From JOPF133 sp052144935 (GTDB lineage: Bacteria > Acidobacteriota > Terriglobia > Bryobacterales > Bryobacteraceae), in assembly GCA_052144935.1 (NCBI GenBank), contig JBKQPR010000321.1:1-35465 (forward strand): a stretch of DNA of 35,465 nt, given 5' to 3'. Below the pieces are notes generated by a model that saw nothing but the letters and a program-made list of their open reading frames with translations, had not been told where the DNA came from and did no database searches. Below, piece by piece: positions 32,558 to 35,465 of the stretch (positions are counted from its first letter, which is position 1; each line of letters begins with the position of its first letter). The translations under genes were made by a program, and so were the position numbers.

Positions 32558-32566
32558 TGCTAGAAT
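32558..32566 (+). promoter_or_regulatory. Extended -10 promoter of the dehydratase gene
   Basis: TGCTAGAAT fits an extended -10 (TGnTAnnAT) ending 9 nt before the ATG at 32576. Transcription would begin 0-3 nt before the start codon, and no Shine-Dalgarno sequence is present. Confidence 0.5.
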
Positions 32567-32575
32567 CGACTCCGA

Positions 32576-33502
32576 ATGGATCGTGCCGCTATCGCCCGCG
32601 CCGCCGATGTGATCGCCCCCTACATCCGCCGCACCCCGGTCATCGCGGTGGAAGGGGCGGATTTCGGCTTCCCCGGCAACCGGCTCTCTCTCAAACTGGA
32701 ACTCCTGCAGCATGCCGGGTCGTTCAAAACCCGCGGCGCGTTCTCGAACCTGTTGACCCGGAGCGTCCCCGAGGCGGGCGTGATTGCCGCTTCGGGCGGC
32801 AATCACGGTGCGGCGGTGGCCTACGCGGCGCATCGCCTGGGCATGCCCGCCACCATCTTCGTGCCCAGCGTATCCTCGGCGGCCAAGGTGGCTCGCATTC
32901 GCGGCTACGGAGCGAACCTGGTGGTTTGGGGCGACCGTTACGCCGATGCCCTGGCGGAAAGCGAGCGCTTCGCCGCGCAATCGGGCGCCCTTCCCATCCA
33001 CGCCTACGACCAGCCCGAGACCCTCATGGGGACGGGGACCGTGGGCCTGGAATTCGAGGCCCAGGACCCGGCCCTCGATTCGCTGCTGGTGGCCGTCGGC
33101 GGCGGCGGGCTGATCGGCGGGATTGCCGCCTGGTACGAGGGCCGGATCCGCGTGATCGGCGTGGAGCCGTCGGCCGCCCCCACCCTGACCCGCGCCCTGG
33201 AGGCGGGCCGTCCGGTGGATGCCGAAGCCGGCGGGATCGCCGCCGATTCCCTGGCCCCCAAACGAGTCGGCGAGTTGATGTTCCCCCTGGCCCAGCGCTT
33301 CGTCGAGCGGGTGGTGCTGGTGGAAGACGACGCCATCCAGCAGGCCCAGGAGAGGCTTTGGGAGGTGTTGCGCGTGGCCACCGAACCCGGAGGCGCGGCC
33401 GCCTTTGCCGCACTGCTCTCGGGCCGTTACCGTCCGCGCCCCGGCGAGCGCGTCGGCGTACTGGTTTGCGGAGGCAATACCACGGCGGTTAACTTCGGAT
33501 AG
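32576..33502 (+). CDS. PLP-dependent threonine/serine dehydratase-like enzyme
   Basis: A 308-residue fold-type II PLP enzyme. The Schiff-base lysine K51 lies in HAGSFKTRGAFSN, the substrate/phosphate loop is ASGGNHGAAVAYAA (72-85), the glycine-rich PLP phosphate loop is VGGGGLIGGIA (174-184), and the end has VLVCGGNTTAVNFG. These features fit serine/threonine dehydratases, which deaminate hydroxy amino acids to 2-keto acids, or related racemases. No C-terminal ACT regulatory domain is present, so it is the short catabolic type rather than IlvA. It is a single gene with a -10 box immediately upstream. The exact substrate is undecided. Confidence 0.88.
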   Translation: MDRAAIARAADVIAPYIRRTPVIAVEGADFGFPGNRLSLKLELLQHAGSFKTRGAFSNLLTRSVPEAGVIAASGGNHGAAVAYAAHRLGMPATIFVPSVSSAAKVARIRGYGANLVVWGDRYADALAESERFAAQSGALPIHAYDQPETLMGTGTVGLEFEAQDPALDSLLVAVGGGGLIGGIAAWYEGRIRVIGVEPSAAPTLTRALEAGRPVDAEAGGIAADSLAPKRVGELMFPLAQRFVERVVLVEDDAIQQAQERLWEVLRVATEPGGAAAFAALLSGRYRPRPGERVGVLVCGGNTTAVNFG

Positions 33503-33570
33503 TACTTGAGCCTGCCATTACTCTCAGACCGGTACAGTCTTCCCGGCAACTGTTCCGTAGTTTCGCCCCC

Positions 33571-33579
33571 TGATATACT
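33571..33579 (+). promoter_or_regulatory. Extended -10 promoter of the SdpI-like gene
   Basis: TGATATACT is an extended -10 (TGn plus TATACT) whose expected start site, 7 nt after the box, is the A of the ATG at 33586. The transcript would be leaderless. Confidence 0.55.
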
Positions 33580-33585
33580 TTTTAC

Positions 33586-33915
33586 ATGGTGCTGCATCTG
33601 GCGGCCTACTTAGTGCCCGGCATGGTTGCCCTGTTTGCCTTGCCGATGGCGATTGGGAAGGTCCCACCCAACGGAGCATACGGTTACAGAACGCGGAAGA
33701 CGTTCTCATCCCCGAGTATCTGGTATGCGGCCAACCGTTTCGCGGGATGGGCAATGATCATCATGTTCGCGCTGGCGATCTGCTTCAACCTGACCGTGTG
33801 GCGGATGCATCCGGATTGGCCGGTGCCGATACTCTTCCTGTGGATGTGTTTTTCCGTGGCCTTTGCGCCTTTTCTGGCTCTCACGGCATCGTGTATTTAC
33901 CTGCGCAGGCTGTAG
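33586..33915 (+). CDS. SdpI/YhfL-like small membrane protein
   Basis: A 109-residue protein with three hydrophobic helices, at about 3-22 (LHLAAYLVPGMVALFALPMA), 53-70 (AGWAMIIMFALAICFNL) and 79-103 (PVPILFLWMCFSVAFAPFLA). Between the first two lies the SdpI-family signature YGYRTRKTFSSPSIWYAANR, which matches the GYRT--T--S---W--AN--G pattern of Bacillus immunity protein SdpI relatives. The Bacillus protein protects against the SdpC toxin; most single-domain homologues have no known role. No toxin gene is adjacent. No ribosome binding site precedes the ATG. Confidence 0.75.
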   Translation: MVLHLAAYLVPGMVALFALPMAIGKVPPNGAYGYRTRKTFSSPSIWYAANRFAGWAMIIMFALAICFNLTVWRMHPDWPVPILFLWMCFSVAFAPFLALTASCIYLRRL

Positions 33916-33931
33916 GAGGAGGAGGTGCGGC

Positions 33932-34048
33932 CGGCACGCTCACCCGGCACTCTCACCCGGCATGCTCACCCGGCATGCTCACCCGGCACGCTCAGCCGGC
34001 ACCCTCAGCCGGCACCCTCGCCCGGCATGCTCACCCGCATGCTCAGCC
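33932..34048. repeat. Tandem array of a 13-bp unit, nine copies
   Basis: Nine copies of CGGCAYGCTCACC or close variants run head to tail between the SdpI-like gene and the end of the hemG-type gene. The last copy overlaps the hemG stop codon (TCA at 34043-34045 read as TGA on the minus strand). The array separates convergent genes. Confidence 0.9.
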
Positions 34049-35422
34049 CGCCAGGATGCGGCCGGCGGCCTGGCGGCCCAGGCGGATGCAATCGGGAATG
34101 CCAATGCCCTGGTAGGCGTTGCCCGCCAGGTGCAGGCCGGGAATCGCCGCCACGCGCGCTTCGATCTCCGCCACCCGCGCGGGATGCCCTACGGTGGGCT
34201 GCGCCATCGAGCGCGGCCAGCGGAAAACGCGCGCGAATCGCGGCTCGGCTGCGATCGCGGCAATCTCCTGCAACTCGCGCGTGGCGGCGGCGGCCAGGGT
34301 CTCGTCGAACTCGGCCAGCGCGAGGGCGGCTTCCGCGCCGCCGATGAAACAGCGCGCCACAATCTTGCCGGCGGGCACGCGGTGCGAAAACTTGGTGCCC
34401 ACCCAGGTGCAGGCGGCCAGGCGGCGGCGCTCCTTCTTGGGGATCAGAAAGCCAAAGCCATCCGGCGGCGTGGGGAAGCCGGCCGCGTCGAAACCGAGCG
34501 CCAGAGTGATCGAAGAACTGTAGGGGACCTGGCCCAGCAACTCGGCCAGGCGCGGGTCCACCGCGGCCAGAAGCTGGGAGGCGCTGTGCGCTTCGCAGCC
34601 CACCACCAGGCTGGCGGCTTCGAGCCAATCGCCGCCCGCGCGGATGCGGAAACCGGCTGGGTGATTGGCGCTGCGCTCGATGGTTTCGGCGCGCACCTGG
34701 CGGATTTCGGCGTGGCCGCGGATGGCCGCCGCGGCAGCCTCCACCAGTTGGCCCAGCCCGCCCTTGAGGGTGCGGAAAAGCGGCGCGGCGGGACCGTTGC
34801 GGACGGCTTTGGCGCGCTCCGCCAGCACGCCGCGCGTGAGGCTGCCATACTGATTGGCCAATTGCACGAAGCGCGGCAGCACGCTCGAAACGCTCAGATC
34901 GCGGGGATCGCCGCCGTAAATGCCGGAGAGCAGCGGCTCCGCCAGGTAATCCACCGCTTCGGTTCCGTAGTGCTCTTCGATGAACTGCGCCACCGATTCG
35001 TCGCCCGCGTGCGGCTTGGGCGCGCGCAGCAGCTCCAGCCCCATCCGCAGCTTGGTTCGCCAACTCACCAGGCCGGTGGTCAGGAGCGGCAGAATCTTGG
35101 TGGGCACCATCATCATGAGGCCATCGGGCAGAGGGATCAGCCGGCCGCCTTTGAGGACGTAGGTTTTGCGCAGGTGATCGTTGGAGGCGATGATCTGATC
35201 CGCAAGGCCCAGTTCGGTTGCAAACTCCACGCCGGCGGGCTTGGCGGAGAGGAAGCTATCGGGGCCGGCTTCGATGGTGCAGCCCTCCACGTGCTCGGTC
35301 CGGATCACGCCGCCCAGGCGCGGGCGCGACTCCAGGATGGTGGAAGCGGCGCCGCCCTTGGCCAGGTAATAGGCGGCCGAGAGTCCCGAGATGCCGCCGC
35401 CGATAATGACTACGCGCGACAT
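34043..35422 (-). CDS. hemG: Protoporphyrinogen oxidase (HemY-type, FAD-dependent)
   Basis: A 459-residue flavoprotein of the oxygen-dependent protoporphyrinogen / coproporphyrinogen oxidase family, which performs the six-electron oxidation near the end of haem synthesis. The FAD motif is VVIIGGGISGLSAAYYLAKG (4-23), followed by ILESRPRLGGVIRTEHVEG and IEAGPDSFLSAKP. The substrate domain has AEPLLSGIYGGDPRDLSVSS and TLKGGLGQLVEA. The C-terminal FAD contact is LHLAGNAYQGIGIPDCIRLG. The length is normal. The hemY symbol is also used for this family, and HemY-type enzymes in some phyla act on coproporphyrinogen instead. Its stop lies in a 13-bp tandem array. No other haem gene is in the window. 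Confidence 0.93.
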   Translation of the reverse strand: MSRVVIIGGGISGLSAAYYLAKGGAASTILESRPRLGGVIRTEHVEGCTIEAGPDSFLSAKPAGVEFATELGLADQIIASNDHLRKTYVLKGGRLIPLPDGLMMMVPTKILPLLTTGLVSWRTKLRMGLELLRAPKPHAGDESVAQFIEEHYGTEAVDYLAEPLLSGIYGGDPRDLSVSSVLPRFVQLANQYGSLTRGVLAERAKAVRNGPAAPLFRTLKGGLGQLVEAAAAAIRGHAEIRQVRAETIERSANHPAGFRIRAGGDWLEAASLVVGCEAHSASQLLAAVDPRLAELLGQVPYSSSITLALGFDAAGFPTPPDGFGFLIPKKERRRLAACTWVGTKFSHRVPAGKIVARCFIGGAEAALALAEFDETLAAAATRELQEIAAIAAEPRFARVFRWPRSMAQPTVGHPARVAEIEARVAAIPGLHLAGNAYQGIGIPDCIRLGRQAAGRILAG

Positions 35423-35465
35423 GGGTGGAAAGTGGGCCCACCGCTCCGTAACCGTCGCGGCTCTG

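Noticed and set aside
32261..33001. Minus-strand frame with a GALR repeat
   Set aside because: The repeat comes from a 12-bp tandem DNA array and the rest is antisense to the dehydratase gene.
32366..34048. Possible CRISPR arrays from the short repeats
   Set aside because: Units of 12 and 13 bp are directly adjacent with no spacers, and no cas gene is present.
1..35465. tRNA or rRNA genes
   Set aside because: I looked for T-loop-like motifs with matching acceptor stems and found no convincing cloverleaf or rRNA sequence on either strand.

Overview
The window looks like a chromosomal segment of a high-GC member of the Acidobacteriota, probably close to Candidatus Solibacter / Bryobacteraceae. 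This rests on family content: an ADOP-type duplicated permease, a TIGR03435 'soil-associated' protein, a TIGR03436 VWFA-related protein, a Ser/Thr kinase with a TPR tail, and several families of dispersed GC-rich hairpin repeats. The placement is inferred from these families, not from a database comparison.

Layout. 1-1.2 kb: a frameshifted FkbM-type methyltransferase, followed by a decayed stretch. 1.7-5.7 kb: an ADOP permease (minus) and a fumarylacetoacetate hydrolase-family enzyme (plus). 5.8-8.8 kb: a membrane Ser/Thr kinase (minus), convergent with the hydrolase. 9-10.4 kb: two copies of a small conserved protein gene, one frameshifted and one intact, on either side of a secreted PEGA-domain gene. 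10.5-17.75 kb: a classical translation cluster rplM-rpsI-rpsB-tsf-pyrH-frr, interrupted between pyrH and frr. 17.86-21.5 kb: a TIGR03435 protein and an MBOAT/SGNH acyltransferase pair (minus). 21.6-25.4 kb: a decayed gene, a nucleotidyltransferase-fold protein and a VWFA protein. 25.7-27.6 kb: comF, an HNH endonuclease and a small secreted protein. 27.6-28.2 kb: fused remnants of a chemoreceptor and a TonB-like gene. 28.7-35.4 kb: a di-haem oxidoreductase, a type II NADH dehydrogenase, a coiled-coil protein, a PLP-dependent dehydratase, an SdpI-like membrane protein and a HemY-type protoporphyrinogen oxidase.

The most striking structure is at the pyrH-frr junction. A segment of about 189 bp (end of pyrH plus the first 36 codons of frr) is present twice in direct orientation, about 93% identical by eye. 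The copies flank roughly 3.0 kb of foreign-looking, partly AT-richer DNA. The left copy leaves a truncated frr' of 46 codons; the right copy belongs to the intact frr. The insert carries a compact minus-strand cassette of four small genes: an HGGxSTG-motif protein, two membrane proteins and one unknown. Its left end holds two consecutive large hairpins. No integrase or transposase is visible. It looks like an integrated element, or the remnant of one, that kept its target gene functional.

Other recurring themes are structured non-coding DNA (a hairpin leader before rpsB, a roughly 105-bp palindromic repeat between rpsB and tsf, paired GACAGGC hairpins as terminators), short tandem repeats of 12, 13 and 60 bp at gene ends, many single-nucleotide frameshifts, and -10-like boxes placed so close to start codons that several transcripts may be leaderless.
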